This document shows, piece by piece, positions 34,321 through 42,818 of a DNA stretch of 64,000 bases (position 1 is its first letter; every line of letters begins with the position of its first letter). Source of the stretch: Rheinheimera aquimaris (GTDB lineage: Bacteria; Pseudomonadota; Gammaproteobacteria; Enterobacterales; Alteromonadaceae); the NCBI RefSeq assembly GCF_020531985.1, contig NZ_JAJAVQ010000004.1, forward strand, positions 62,001-126,000. The letters are read 5' to 3'. The translations under genes were made by a program, and so were the position numbers. Below the pieces are notes generated by a model, which ran no database searches, had not been told where the DNA came from, and saw only the letters and a program-made list of their open reading frames with translations.

Positions 34321-35034
34321 ATGGATAACCTGGTGCAAACTGCTGAATCTTTCCAACAAATTTATCAGCGTGCCTGTGATCGCAAAGGCGGCGCTACGGC
34401 ACTGGAAGCGCTGCTTGGGCAAAGTGCAACTGCTGCTGATATTGCCGCGATACCCGATAACCTGCTGCTTGGTGAACTGACGAAAAAAGTGTTTCAGTCC
34501 GGCTTTGTCTGGCGGGTCGTCCGGCAAAAGTGGCCGGGCTTTTGCGAAGTGTTTTTTGATTTTGATATCGAAAAAATGCTGCTGATGAGCGATGAAATGC
34601 TTGAAGCCAAAGCGCGTGATGAGCGTATTATCCGAAATGCAGCCAAGGTGTTTACCATTCGTCACAATGCCATGATGATTGACGATATTGCCCGAAAACA
34701 CGGCAGTTTTGCCCGCTTTCTGGCCGACTGGCCTGTCAGTGACATTACCGGTTTGTGGGCGTATCTGAAAAAACATGGCGCCCGTCTTGGCGGCAATACC
34801 GGCCCCTATGCACTTAGGGCTATAGGCAAAGATACTTTTATTCTTAGCGACGATGTTGAAGCTTACCTGCGCGCAACTAACGTATTTGACGGTGGTGTCA
34901 GCAGCAAACGTAGTCTGCAGCAGATACAGCAGCAGTTTAACCTGTGGCAACAGCAATCTGGCCGTAGTATGCAGCAGCTAAGTCAGATTATTGCGCTAAG
35001 TGTTGGTGAAAATGTGGTGGGGATGCAGCGTTAA
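34321..35034 (+). CDS. DNA-3-methyladenine glycosylase I family protein
   Basis: 237 residues of the Tag superfamily (helix-hairpin-helix glycosylases that cut alkylated adenine from DNA). Family features seen are F-E-V-like [12 protein letters not shown] and [12 protein letters not shown]. The N-terminal C-x-W segment and the C-terminal His/Cys zinc-snap residues of E. coli Tag are absent, so this belongs to the zinc-free branch; activity on 3-methyladenine is likely but unproven. GAGAG precedes the ATG. The stop overlaps the rsmJ start by one base. Confidence 0.8.
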   Translation: MDNLVQTAESFQQIYQRACDRKGGATALEALLGQSATAADIAAIPDNLLLGELTKKVFQSGFVWRVVRQKWPGFCEVFFDFDIEKMLLMSDEMLEAKARDERIIRNAAKVFTIRHNAMMIDDIARKHGSFARFLADWPVSDITGLWAYLKKHGARLGGNTGPYALRAIGKDTFILSDDVEAYLRATNVFDGGVSSKRSLQQIQQQFNLWQQQSGRSMQQLSQIIALSVGENVVGMQR

Positions 35035-35783
35035 TGGCGTTTAGCATTTTACAAAGCCTGGAGCTTGATCGCAGCTATGCCGACAGCCTGAAGCAGCAGT
35101 TTGGCCTGACCTTGACCGAAAATGCCAACGGCTGGCATCTTGCCTGGCAGCATGGTGCTTTAGTGCTGCGCCATTCAGAGTTACCGAAGCAGGGCGATAT
35201 TGTCGTCGATTTTGCCGGTGGTGCTGCCAGTTACCGCCGCCAGCACGGTGGTGGTAAAAGTGAGGCCATTGCTAAAGCCTGTGGCTTACAGAAAAAACGC
35301 GACGTTACTGTACTCGACGCTACTGCCGGGCTTGGCCGCGATGCGTTTGTGCTGGCAAGCCTTGGCGCGAGCGTGACACTGGTTGAACGTAACCCGGCCG
35401 TTGCGGCACTGTTGTACGATGGTTTGCGCCGTGGTGCGCAAACAGCAGAACTCAGTTGGTTACCAGAGCGTATGCAGCTACTGCACTGCAGCGCGCTGCA
35501 GGCGCTTACCACACATGCAGCAGTCGATGTGGTGTATCTGGACCCAATGTTTCCACCGCGGGACAAAACTGCCCTGGTGAAAAAAGAAATGCGCGCTTTC
35601 CATGATGTGGTTGGCAGCGACATTGATGCCGATGCGCTGTTGGTACCCGCGCTGCAGCTGGCGCAAAAGCGGGTCGTGGTAAAACGGCCAGGTTATGCTG
35701 AATATTTAGCGGGTGTTAAACCCACAATGGAAGTCGGTGGGAAGAATAATCGTTTTGATGTGTATATTAATGCAGCAATGTAA
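35034..35783 (+). CDS. rsmJ: 16S rRNA (guanine-1516-N2)-methyltransferase
   Basis: 249 residues, matching RsmJ (YhiQ) length. Methylates G1516 of 16S rRNA using S-adenosylmethionine. The SAM-binding motif [16 protein letters not shown] is near 93-108, the acidic post-motif L-V-E-R-N-P at 119-124, and the catalytic D-P-M-F-P-P-R motif follows ([10 protein letters not shown]). TAATG couples it to the glycosylase gene, so the two are co-translated. Confidence 0.93.
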   Translation: MAFSILQSLELDRSYADSLKQQFGLTLTENANGWHLAWQHGALVLRHSELPKQGDIVVDFAGGAASYRRQHGGGKSEAIAKACGLQKKRDVTVLDATAGLGRDAFVLASLGASVTLVERNPAVAALLYDGLRRGAQTAELSWLPERMQLLHCSALQALTTHAAVDVVYLDPMFPPRDKTALVKKEMRAFHDVVGSDIDADALLVPALQLAQKRVVVKRPGYAEYLAGVKPTMEVGGKNNRFDVYINAAM

Positions 35784-35851
35784 TGCTATTTTGTCAGCAA
35801 CTTATTTAACATTAATGATTTAACCTACGCTTAGCTAACAGGGGAGCAACC

Positions 35852-36325
35852 ATGATTAAAACAGGCGATAAATTACCGGAAGTCAGTTTTTCTCAACTGA
35901 CGAAAGAAGGCGTAATGAACCCGACCACCAGCCAGATCTTTGCCAATAAAAAAGTTGTGCTATTTGCCGTGCCGGGTGCATTTACACCAACCTGTTCTGC
36001 TGCGCATTTACCCGGCTATATTACGCTGGCCGATCAGATTAAAGCCAAAGGTGTCGATGCCATTGTTTGTACAGCGGTTAACGATGCGTTTGTCATGAGT
36101 GCCTGGGCGAAAAGTCAGAACGCAGAGGAAATCGTCTTTCTAGCTGACGGCGGCGCAGCGTTTCATAAAGCTATAGGCCTGACGATGGAAACCGGTGATT
36201 TTGGTGGCCTGCGTTCACAGCGTTATGCCATGATTGTCGAAAATGGCGTGGTGACACTGCTGAACGTTGAAGCACCAAAAACCTTTGAAGTCAGCAAAGC
36301 CGAAGTGATCCTGGCGGCGCTGTAA
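35852..36325 (+). CDS. Peroxiredoxin, Prx5 type
   Basis: 157 residues. Reduces hydrogen peroxide and organic peroxides. The peroxidatic Cys is C48 in V-P-G-A-F-T-P-T-C-S, the family signature, with a Prx5-like fold and no fused glutaredoxin domain; a second Cys (V-C-T-A-V-N-D) at 70 is in the normal non-resolving position. The reductant is probably glutathione/glutaredoxin. GGGGAG precedes ATG. Convergent with gmhB, the stops three bases apart, with a small GCGTTA/TAACGC stem-loop at the junction. Confidence 0.93.
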   Translation: MIKTGDKLPEVSFSQLTKEGVMNPTTSQIFANKKVVLFAVPGAFTPTCSAAHLPGYITLADQIKAKGVDAIVCTAVNDAFVMSAWAKSQNAEEIVFLADGGAAFHKAIGLTMETGDFGGLRSQRYAMIVENGVVTLLNVEAPKTFEVSKAEVILAAL

Positions 36326-36328
36326 GCG

Positions 36329-36886
36329 TTATACCTGGGTTAACGCCGCTTTTATCGAAGGCCAGATCTCATCTGCACTGGCCTTATCTGCGTCGCTCAG
36401 GCTCTGGCCTGACAGTACCAGCACTTTACGGCCAACGCCGGCGGCTTTAGCGGCTTGCATGTCGGCTTTTTTATCACCCAGCATCAGGCTTTGTTTAGCA
36501 TCAATGCCATATTTCTCAATGCCCTGCAGTAACATGCCGGGCGCTGGCTTGCGGCAATTGCACTCAAGCTGGTACGGAGGCTGCGCATTAACCGGGTGGT
36601 GCGGGCAAAAGAATACATCAGTTATATCGACACCGTTTGCGGCAAACTGCTGCTTCATCCAATCGGTCAGCTGCCAGAACTGTGCTTCACTGTAATAGCC
36701 TCGGCCAATACCCGATTGGTTCGTCACCACAATCAGCAAATAACCTTGCTGCTGCAGGTGACGGCAGGCGGCAAAGACGCCGTCAATAAACTCGAATTGC
36801 TCTGCAGTGCTGACATAGCCGTGATCAACATTAATTACGCCATCACGGTCTAAAAACGCGGCTTTAACTAACGGGGTATGGTTCAT
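36329..36886 (-). CDS. gmhB: D-glycero-beta-D-manno-heptose-1,7-bisphosphate 7-phosphatase
   Basis: 185 residues of the HAD superfamily. Removes the 7-phosphate during ADP-heptose synthesis for the LPS inner core. The catalytic D13-x-D15 lies in F-L-D-R-D-G-V-I, and the zinc loop C-P-H-H-P...C-N-C-R-K-P separates GmhB from histidinol-phosphatase-type relatives. The start overlaps the stop of the heptosyltransferase gene (ATGA). Last gene of gmhA-hldE-GT9-gmhB. Confidence 0.94.
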   Translation of the reverse strand: MNHTPLVKAAFLDRDGVINVDHGYVSTAEQFEFIDGVFAACRHLQQQGYLLIVVTNQSGIGRGYYSEAQFWQLTDWMKQQFAANGVDITDVFFCPHHPVNAQPPYQLECNCRKPAPGMLLQGIEKYGIDAKQSLMLGDKKADMQAAKAAGVGRKVLVLSGQSLSDADKASADEIWPSIKAALTQV

Positions 36887-37959
36887 AACTGTTGCTCCGC
36901 AACCACTTTATCAAACATGGCTGTTACAGCGGCGACACTTATCTGCTGCATGATATCGGCGCCTTTTACCCGGGTGCCCCATTTTAGCTGATCTGCTGTT
37001 TTACCGTATTGCTGCAACAACGATTTATGATACACCTCGACCACATACTGGCGGAATAAATAGGGCCCGGTGCGGTCGGGGTTGCTGTGGCCGTACAGAC
37101 CGATAACCGGTGTTCCTTCCGCAACGGCCATATGGGCAGGGCCGGTATCTGGTGCAAGCACCAGGTGGGTATGTTTTAACAATGCCTGCAGTTGCTTTAA
37201 GCTGGTTTTGCCGGTCAAGTCCGTTATCGGCTGTTTGGCCTGCGCTATTATTGCCTGGCTTAAATTACGCTCCAACTCGGTTGGGCCGCCGCATAACAGC
37301 ACCGCGAAGCCTTGTTCAGTAGCATAATCTGCCAACGCGGCGTAGCGCTCCGGCAGCCAGTTGCGTTCGGCTTTCGAGGCTGCCGGGCTAATGATAAGGG
37401 TTCTGTTGTTGCCGGTGGCAGCCAGCTGCGCTTTGGCCCACTGCTCATCGGCGTTGCTAATCGGTAACTGCCATGACGGTGTTTGGCCGAGGGTTTGCTC
37501 AGTGACACCAATAGCCTTAGCAAACTGGCGAAACCCATCCAGCACATGGCTGCGAGGTGCCGGTTCAATACGATGGCGCATAAAAAGCGCATGCAGCTCT
37601 TTAGCGGTATGCCAGTCAAAACCAATTTTTTTGCCGGCGTTAATGCACAGAGACGCTACGTTAGCGCGAAAAGCGACCTGCATATGCAGCAATACATCAA
37701 AGTAATCGTGCTTAAGCGCTTGTTTCAACTGGCTGTAGGCTGCTTTGCCCTGTTTTTTGTCAAATACAACAAAGCGCACGCCGGGCAGTCCTGCCAGCAG
37801 CACAGCCTCTACCTTACCGATAACCCAGGTGATTTGTGCCTTTGGGTATTGTCGCTGAATAGCCTGTACCACAGACACTGCATTACACACATCACCAATT
37901 GCCGACAGGCGTAAAATACAAATTGATGTCAGACCTGCCGGGTTCCACTGCTTAACCAC
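36883..37959 (-). CDS. LPS heptosyltransferase (GT9)
   Basis: 358 residues. N-terminal I-C-I-L-R-L-S-A-I-G-D-V-C-N-A-V and C-terminal A-P-D-T-G-P-A-H-M-A-V-A motifs identify the WaaC/WaaF/WaaQ family, which adds heptose to the Kdo-lipid A core from ADP-heptose. I cannot tell heptosyltransferase I from II. It starts with GTG directly after the hldE stop and overlaps gmhB at the end, so it is cotranscribed with the genes that make its donor. Confidence 0.9.
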   Translation of the reverse strand: MVKQWNPAGLTSICILRLSAIGDVCNAVSVVQAIQRQYPKAQITWVIGKVEAVLLAGLPGVRFVVFDKKQGKAAYSQLKQALKHDYFDVLLHMQVAFRANVASLCINAGKKIGFDWHTAKELHALFMRHRIEPAPRSHVLDGFRQFAKAIGVTEQTLGQTPSWQLPISNADEQWAKAQLAATGNNRTLIISPAASKAERNWLPERYAALADYATEQGFAVLLCGGPTELERNLSQAIIAQAKQPITDLTGKTSLKQLQALLKHTHLVLAPDTGPAHMAVAEGTPVIGLYGHSNPDRTGPYLFRQYVVEVYHKSLLQQYGKTADQLKWGTRVKGADIMQQISVAAVTAMFDKVVAEQQL

Positions 37960-39420
37960 TTATTGCTTTCCCTGCAGATCCTGAATTTTACGGATAACTT
38001 TGCTGGTTGAACGGCCATCAACAAAGGTTAATACCTGTACCTCACCGCCATTAGCGATAACGACATCGGCGCCGACGATAGTATCCAGGCTGTAATCGCC
38101 GCCTTTGACCAGTACATCAGGCAAAATAGTGCTGATAAGCTGAAGCGGGGTGTCGTTTTCGCTTGAGTCATCGCCAAAAGGTACTACCCAGTCGACGCTG
38201 GCCAGACTGGCCAGCACTGTGGCCCGGTCTTCCAGTGAATTAATGGGCCGCTGCTCGCCTTTTAACCGGCGCACTGACGCATCTGAATTCAAGCCAACGA
38301 CTAAACGGTCGCCCTGCGCTTTTGCCTGCGTTAGATAACGCACATGGCCGGCATGTAAAATATCAAAACAGCCGTTGGTAAACACAATACGCTCGCCGCT
38401 CTGGCGCGCAAAACGGATATGCTGTAGCACTTTGTCAAACGGCGTCTGGTAGAAGTCGCCCCGACGGAATAAATCTTTATTCAGTTTGGCGGCCAGCTCT
38501 TCCGGTGAAACCGTTGCGGCGCCGACTTTACCCACTACTATGCCAGCCGCCAGATTCGCCAGTTGTGTTGCATCGCGCAGCGACATACCGGCACTTAACA
38601 TCACCGCCAACGTGGCAATAACGGTATCACCGGCACCTGTTACATCGCTTACTTCGAGCACCTGCGCCGGGAAGTGAAAATACTCATCGGCAGTGATAAG
38701 GCTCATGCCCTGCTCACTGCGGGTTAGCAAAATAGAGGCTAAATCGGCGTCGCGCATTAATTGCCGGGCGGAACTTAGCATGTCTTCGACCGAACCGGTT
38801 TTACCGCCTGCTGCTCTGAATTCATCTAAGTTAGGTGTAATAATATCGGCACCGGCATAAACCGATAAATCGTTTTGTTTCGGGTCGACCAATACGGTTT
38901 TACCGGCCGCTTTTGCCAGTTTAATCATGCCGGCAATATGCTGCAGCGAGCCTTTGTTGTAATCGCTGAACACTATCACATCATATTGGTGGTAAACGGC
39001 AGCAAAGTGCTCAGCCAGGCGCTTCGCATCTTCTGCACTGAAGGTTTCTTCCTGATCCAGCCTGACTATTTGCTGCTGGCGTGATACGACGCGGATTTTT
39101 GCAATAGTCGGTTTATGCTGCTGGCTAACCAGTTCTGAATGGATTTGCTCACCAGCTAACAGTTGCTGTAACGAGGTGCCTGCGCTGTCGTCGCCAATAA
39201 TACCTAATAAGCCAGCTTTGCCATCCAGATGGGCGATGTTACGCGCTACGTTAGCCGCGCCGCCTGCTTTGTCTTCTATTTTGCTGATCTTCACCACCGG
39301 TACCGGTGCTTCAGGTGAAATACGTTGCGAGTCGCCGTTATAGTAGCGATCCAACATGACGTCACCGACCACCAGCACAGCGGCTGAAGACAAGTTTTGC
39401 AGCAGACTAAGATCAATCAT
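37960..39420 (-). CDS. hldE: Bifunctional heptose-7-phosphate kinase / heptose-1-phosphate adenylyltransferase
   Basis: 486 residues, standard for fused HldE. The N-terminal ribokinase-like domain (about 1-320) has D-V-M-L-D-R-Y and the anion-hole motif D-V-T-G-A-G-D-T-V. The C-terminal cytidylyltransferase-like domain (about 345-486) has [13 protein letters not shown]. Together they phosphorylate then adenylylate heptose to give ADP-heptose. ATG overlaps the gmhA stop by one base (TGATG). Both domains appear complete. Confidence 0.96.
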   Translation of the reverse strand: MIDLSLLQNLSSAAVLVVGDVMLDRYYNGDSQRISPEAPVPVVKISKIEDKAGGAANVARNIAHLDGKAGLLGIIGDDSAGTSLQQLLAGEQIHSELVSQQHKPTIAKIRVVSRQQQIVRLDQEETFSAEDAKRLAEHFAAVYHQYDVIVFSDYNKGSLQHIAGMIKLAKAAGKTVLVDPKQNDLSVYAGADIITPNLDEFRAAGGKTGSVEDMLSSARQLMRDADLASILLTRSEQGMSLITADEYFHFPAQVLEVSDVTGAGDTVIATLAVMLSAGMSLRDATQLANLAAGIVVGKVGAATVSPEELAAKLNKDLFRRGDFYQTPFDKVLQHIRFARQSGERIVFTNGCFDILHAGHVRYLTQAKAQGDRLVVGLNSDASVRRLKGEQRPINSLEDRATVLASLASVDWVVPFGDDSSENDTPLQLISTILPDVLVKGGDYSLDTIVGADVVIANGGEVQVLTFVDGRSTSKVIRKIQDLQGKQ

Positions 39421-40001
39421 CAGTTATTCCCTACGATAGCCAGATCCAGTGCTTCACATAACCAATGGCCGATAAACATATGCACTTCCTGAATACGGGC
39501 GGTCTCATCGTTTTTCACAATAATAGGCAGTTTGGCAATATCTTTTACCAGACCACCATCACGGCCGGTTAATGCTACTGTGTAAGCGCCAAGCTCATTG
39601 GCTGCTTGCAGCGCCAGATTAATATTCGGGCTTTTGCCGGACGTTGTCAGGCCAATCACCACATCCTGCGGCCTTACCAGACCACGGACCTGACGTTCAA
39701 ATACGCTGTCGAAGTGATAGTCATTGGCATGCGCGGTCAGAATAGAGGTATCGGTCGTTAACGCTATTGATGCCAGTGGGCCGCGCTCTGCTTTGTAGCG
39801 CACCATAAACTCGGCCGCCAGATGCTGGCTGTCGGCAGCGCTGCCACCGTTACCCATCCACACCACTTTGCCGCCCTGCGCCAGACATTGTTGTACGGCG
39901 GCAAGTAGTTGCATCGCTTCATCGAGATAGGCCTCTACTGTGGCAAAAGCGTCGCGATGGCGTTTTAAACTATCCAGAAAACTTTGGGTCATATTTGGCA
40001 T
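39420..40001 (-). CDS. gmhA: Sedoheptulose-7-phosphate isomerase (phosphoheptose isomerase)
   Basis: 193 residues from the ATG at 40001, close to E. coli GmhA (192); an upstream GTG at 40022 would add seven residues. SIS-domain enzyme starting ADP-heptose synthesis. Motifs: [18 protein letters not shown] and T-T-S-G-K-S-P-N. The metal-site H/E residues at the C terminus ([13 protein letters not shown]) are present. First gene of the heptose operon, divergent from the core glycosyltransferase operon. A related SIS protein, DiaA, is excluded by the heptose-gene context. Confidence 0.9.
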   Translation of the reverse strand: MPNMTQSFLDSLKRHRDAFATVEAYLDEAMQLLAAVQQCLAQGGKVVWMGNGGSAADSQHLAAEFMVRYKAERGPLASIALTTDTSILTAHANDYHFDSVFERQVRGLVRPQDVVIGLTTSGKSPNINLALQAANELGAYTVALTGRDGGLVKDIAKLPIIVKNDETARIQEVHMFIGHWLCEALDLAIVGNN

Positions 40002-40208
40002 ATCAAGCTCAAGTCGGTGCACGGATGAGCTTATTTTAACGGATCTTGCTTATTGCAAAAGAAGTTTTTACTCGCGCGCTGTGCTTCGGTTAAGCTATTG
40101 CACCTTTTTATGCCGGTTTGTGCTGTTATACATCCCTATAATGTTGCAGTGCATCATTAAAACCAGAACGAATCTGATAAGACCCTGTTTGAATAACAAG
40201 GAGTGTTT

Positions 40209-41150
40209 ATGGCAATCAGTGCTGTGCTGCCGCTTAAAGCCTGCGGCAGTTATGATGTAAACGATTTGAAGCGTGCGCATATTCTGTTCACGTCACTTAG
40301 CACCTTTATGGCACCTGGCCTTATCAGTGAATTGTTTATTGTGGTGCCCGAGCAGGAAGTTGAACTGGTTAAACAGGAGTACGCCCGCTGGCAGGCGCTG
40401 AACATCATAGTACTATCAGAAGATGAATTACTGCCTGAGTTTAAGCGTTATCCGAAGATGCGGGGTTGGCGTAAGCAGCAACTGGTCAAAATTGCTATCG
40501 CCGATAAGGTGGCGAATGAGTTTTACCTGACGCTGGATGCGGATGTGGTATGTTTAAAACCACTTACTGAACAGCAGCTTATTGTTGATGGTAAGGCGTT
40601 GTTGCAGTACGAATTACGCGCGCAGCATCCGAAATGGTGGCGCTCTTCCGCCCGGCTGTTGGGGATAAGCCCGGATATCGGCCCTGAGGGCATCGGTATG
40701 ACGGTCACGCCGGCACTGATGTCCAGAACGATCAGCCAGCAGCTGATGCAGCAGTTAACGCCAAAAGCCGCCAATCAGAACTGGGTGGATATGTTGTGCT
40801 CGTTACATAACCCGTCAGATCCACGGAACTGGTGGATTGGCCGTTACCTGAAACTAAAATGGACCGAATATTCGCTGTATTATCTGTGCGCATTAAAGCT
40901 GGATATGCTGCATAAATTTCATGTAATTGCCGGTACCGAAACAGTACCTCAGCTACTGCTGATCCATGACTCACACCCGTACGAGCACTGGCAGGTAGCC
41001 GACAGCTTTGCCGCAGAAAACCCCGGCTTATTCTGTGTGGTGGGTAGTAAAACCCGCTTACCGCCAAAACAGGTGTTTGAGCGCCTGTCACCGTTTATTC
41101 AGCGGCAGCCGGACCCTTCATTACCGTTAGTGTTTGAGCAGGCGCATTAA
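40209..41150 (+). CDS. Glycosyltransferase-like protein of the DUF6492 type, LPS locus
   Basis: 313 residues from the ATG at 40209, with AAGGAG just upstream. F-Y-L-T-L-D-A-D-V-V-C-L-K-P contains a D-x-D motif of GT-A fold sugar transferases, and the sequence resembles the DUF6492 family as I remember it. Its place at the head of an LPS-core operon, divergent from the heptose genes, suggests it adds a core sugar; donor and acceptor are unknown. No membrane segment or signal is seen. The next gene begins about 97 bases further. Confidence 0.7.
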   Translation: MAISAVLPLKACGSYDVNDLKRAHILFTSLSTFMAPGLISELFIVVPEQEVELVKQEYARWQALNIIVLSEDELLPEFKRYPKMRGWRKQQLVKIAIADKVANEFYLTLDADVVCLKPLTEQQLIVDGKALLQYELRAQHPKWWRSSARLLGISPDIGPEGIGMTVTPALMSRTISQQLMQQLTPKAANQNWVDMLCSLHNPSDPRNWWIGRYLKLKWTEYSLYYLCALKLDMLHKFHVIAGTETVPQLLLIHDSHPYEHWQVADSFAAENPGLFCVVGSKTRLPPKQVFERLSPFIQRQPDPSLPLVFEQAH

Positions 41151-41247
41151 GTTGTCAGCCAGATAACGACAGCATAGAAGCCGCCTAGGTAAAATAGCGT
41201 TTGTTAGGTAAAATGACGCGACATTAAAACGTAAAATGGAAAACATA

Positions 41248-42030
41248 ATGGCACAACAGTTTAGCTTTCCTGTCTGGCTGATTAATCTGGATTCGAACCC
41301 GGAACGTTATAAATCTGCTGCTGAGCAGCTGGACAAGCTGGGGTTTCAGGCTGAGCGCTTTAGTGCCATTTACGGCAAAAACTTGTCGGAACAGGCCATT
41401 AACGCTTGTTACGATAGCAAACTGAACCGGGAAAAGTTTCGCCGCCCGTTGTCTGCCGGCGAGATTGGCTGCTACTTAAGCCACAGAACCCTGTGGCAGC
41501 GTATGGTGGATGAACAGATCCCGCTGGCGCTGATTCTGGAAGATGATATCGATCTGGAAGCTGAATTTGTTACGGTATTGCAGAAAATCAGCCAGTTAGA
41601 TAACTGGGATATGATTAAGCTGGCCGATGATCGCGATGGTAAAGGCGAGCAAAAATTGGCGCTCGGCGATGGCTATGAACTGGTGAATTTTGCCAAAGTA
41701 CCAAACTGTACCACTGGCTATGCGTTAACGCTGCAAGGCGCTAAAAAGCTGCTCAGCCGGCCACGGTTTTTCCGGCCTGTTGATGTCGATCTGCAGTTTT
41801 ACCCTGAGCTGGGGCTGTCAGTGTATTCTATTTTGCCTTACCGGCTTTGGTCTGCTAGTCGTTTTGAAAGCGAAATTGATAAAATGAGTGGCGGTAGCCG
41901 CAAAGGTGGCACTTCTTTCTGGCGCAATCTGATTTACCGTCTGCAATTGCGGGCTGTGCGCAAAAAGCATCTGTCTGGTGATCTCTCGTCAGTGCAATAC
42001 AAAGCTCAATCAGCAACAGAAAAGGTATAA
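41248..42030 (+). CDS. LPS glycosyltransferase family 25
   Basis: 260 residues from the ATG at 41248 (GGAA eight bases before); an ATG at 41236 would add four. F-P-V-W-L-I-N-L-D-S-N-P-E-R and S-A-G-E-I-G-C-Y-L-S-H then I-L-E-D-D-I-D-L are the hallmarks of GT25, e.g. LPS beta-1,4-galactosyltransferases of Haemophilus and Neisseria. Probably adds a hexose to the core. The basic C terminus suggests membrane attachment. Two bases separate it from the next gene. Confidence 0.88.
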   Translation: MAQQFSFPVWLINLDSNPERYKSAAEQLDKLGFQAERFSAIYGKNLSEQAINACYDSKLNREKFRRPLSAGEIGCYLSHRTLWQRMVDEQIPLALILEDDIDLEAEFVTVLQKISQLDNWDMIKLADDRDGKGEQKLALGDGYELVNFAKVPNCTTGYALTLQGAKKLLSRPRFFRPVDVDLQFYPELGLSVYSILPYRLWSASRFESEIDKMSGGSRKGGTSFWRNLIYRLQLRAVRKKHLSGDLSSVQYKAQSATEKV

Positions 42031-42032
42031 GT

Positions 42033-42815
42033 ATGCGCAGCCGTAAAATCTCCTGTTTTGTCATCTGTTGTAACGAGGAAGACCGGATAGAGGCTTGTTT
42101 GCAGTCTCTGACAGGCTGGGTAGATCAGCTGATCGTCGTAGACTCAGGCAGTATAGATAACACCGTTGCAATTGCTGAGCGCTACGCTGACAAAGTGTAC
42201 CAGACTGACTGGCCGGGGTTTGGTCCGCAGCGTAACCGGGCGTTGGCCTGGTGCGAGCATGACTGGGTACTGAGTATTGATGCTGATGAAATACTGACAC
42301 CAGAGCTAAAGCTGGAGGTTGACCGGGTGCTGTCAGAACCTGAGCTTGATGCCAACTTTATTAAAATGCCATGGCATACTTATTTTTTCGGTAAGTTACT
42401 CAAGCGTGGCCGCTATTCCACGCCTCAGGGCAAGCTGTTCTTAAAAACCGGTGCCAGCTTTAAAGACCGTCAGGTGCATGAGACACTTTTGCTGCCTAAT
42501 GAAAAGGTCAGAGTGCTGAAATCGGCCATTATTCACCACAGCTGGCGCAGCTATCAGCATTGTCAGGAAAAGCATATCAAATATGCCTGTCTTGGCGCCG
42601 AAGACAAGTTTGCCCGCGGCAAAAAAGCCGGGTTGGCTTATGCTATTCTGCGGTTTTTTACCGATTTTCTGCAGCAATACGTGTTGCGGCTGGGTTTTCT
42701 GGATGGTTGGCGTGGCTTGTTGATGGCGATTGTGCTTGGACAGTATGCGTTTCATAAGTATGCGGCGCTGGCGACCATGGTGGCGGATGCTAAAGCCAAT
42801 AAAGTCAGTAGCTAA
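42033..42815 (+). CDS. LPS core glycosyltransferase family 2 (WaaE/KdtX-like)
   Basis: 260 residues. I-S-C-F-V-I-C-C-N-E-E-D-R-I, V-V-D-S-G-S and S-I-D-A-D-E (the D-x-D equivalent) mark a GT2 enzyme of the WaaE type, which adds glucose to inner-core heptose and often sits next to waaA, as here. The product starts three bases after the previous stop and ends three bases before the Kdo gene start, so the operon is tight. The exact sugar is inferred. Confidence 0.88.
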   Translation: MRSRKISCFVICCNEEDRIEACLQSLTGWVDQLIVVDSGSIDNTVAIAERYADKVYQTDWPGFGPQRNRALAWCEHDWVLSIDADEILTPELKLEVDRVLSEPELDANFIKMPWHTYFFGKLLKRGRYSTPQGKLFLKTGASFKDRQVHETLLLPNEKVRVLKSAIIHHSWRSYQHCQEKHIKYACLGAEDKFARGKKAGLAYAILRFFTDFLQQYVLRLGFLDGWRGLLMAIVLGQYAFHKYAALATMVADAKANKVSS

Positions 42816-42818
42816 ACT

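Noticed and set aside
34294-34956. 220-codon minus-strand open frame
   Set aside because: Opposite the Tag-like gene, which has a ribosome site and family motifs; the minus frame shows none.
40137-40142. TATAAT as promoter of the core glycosyltransferase operon
   Set aside because: A perfect -10, but no -35 at 16-18 bases; not enough to call.
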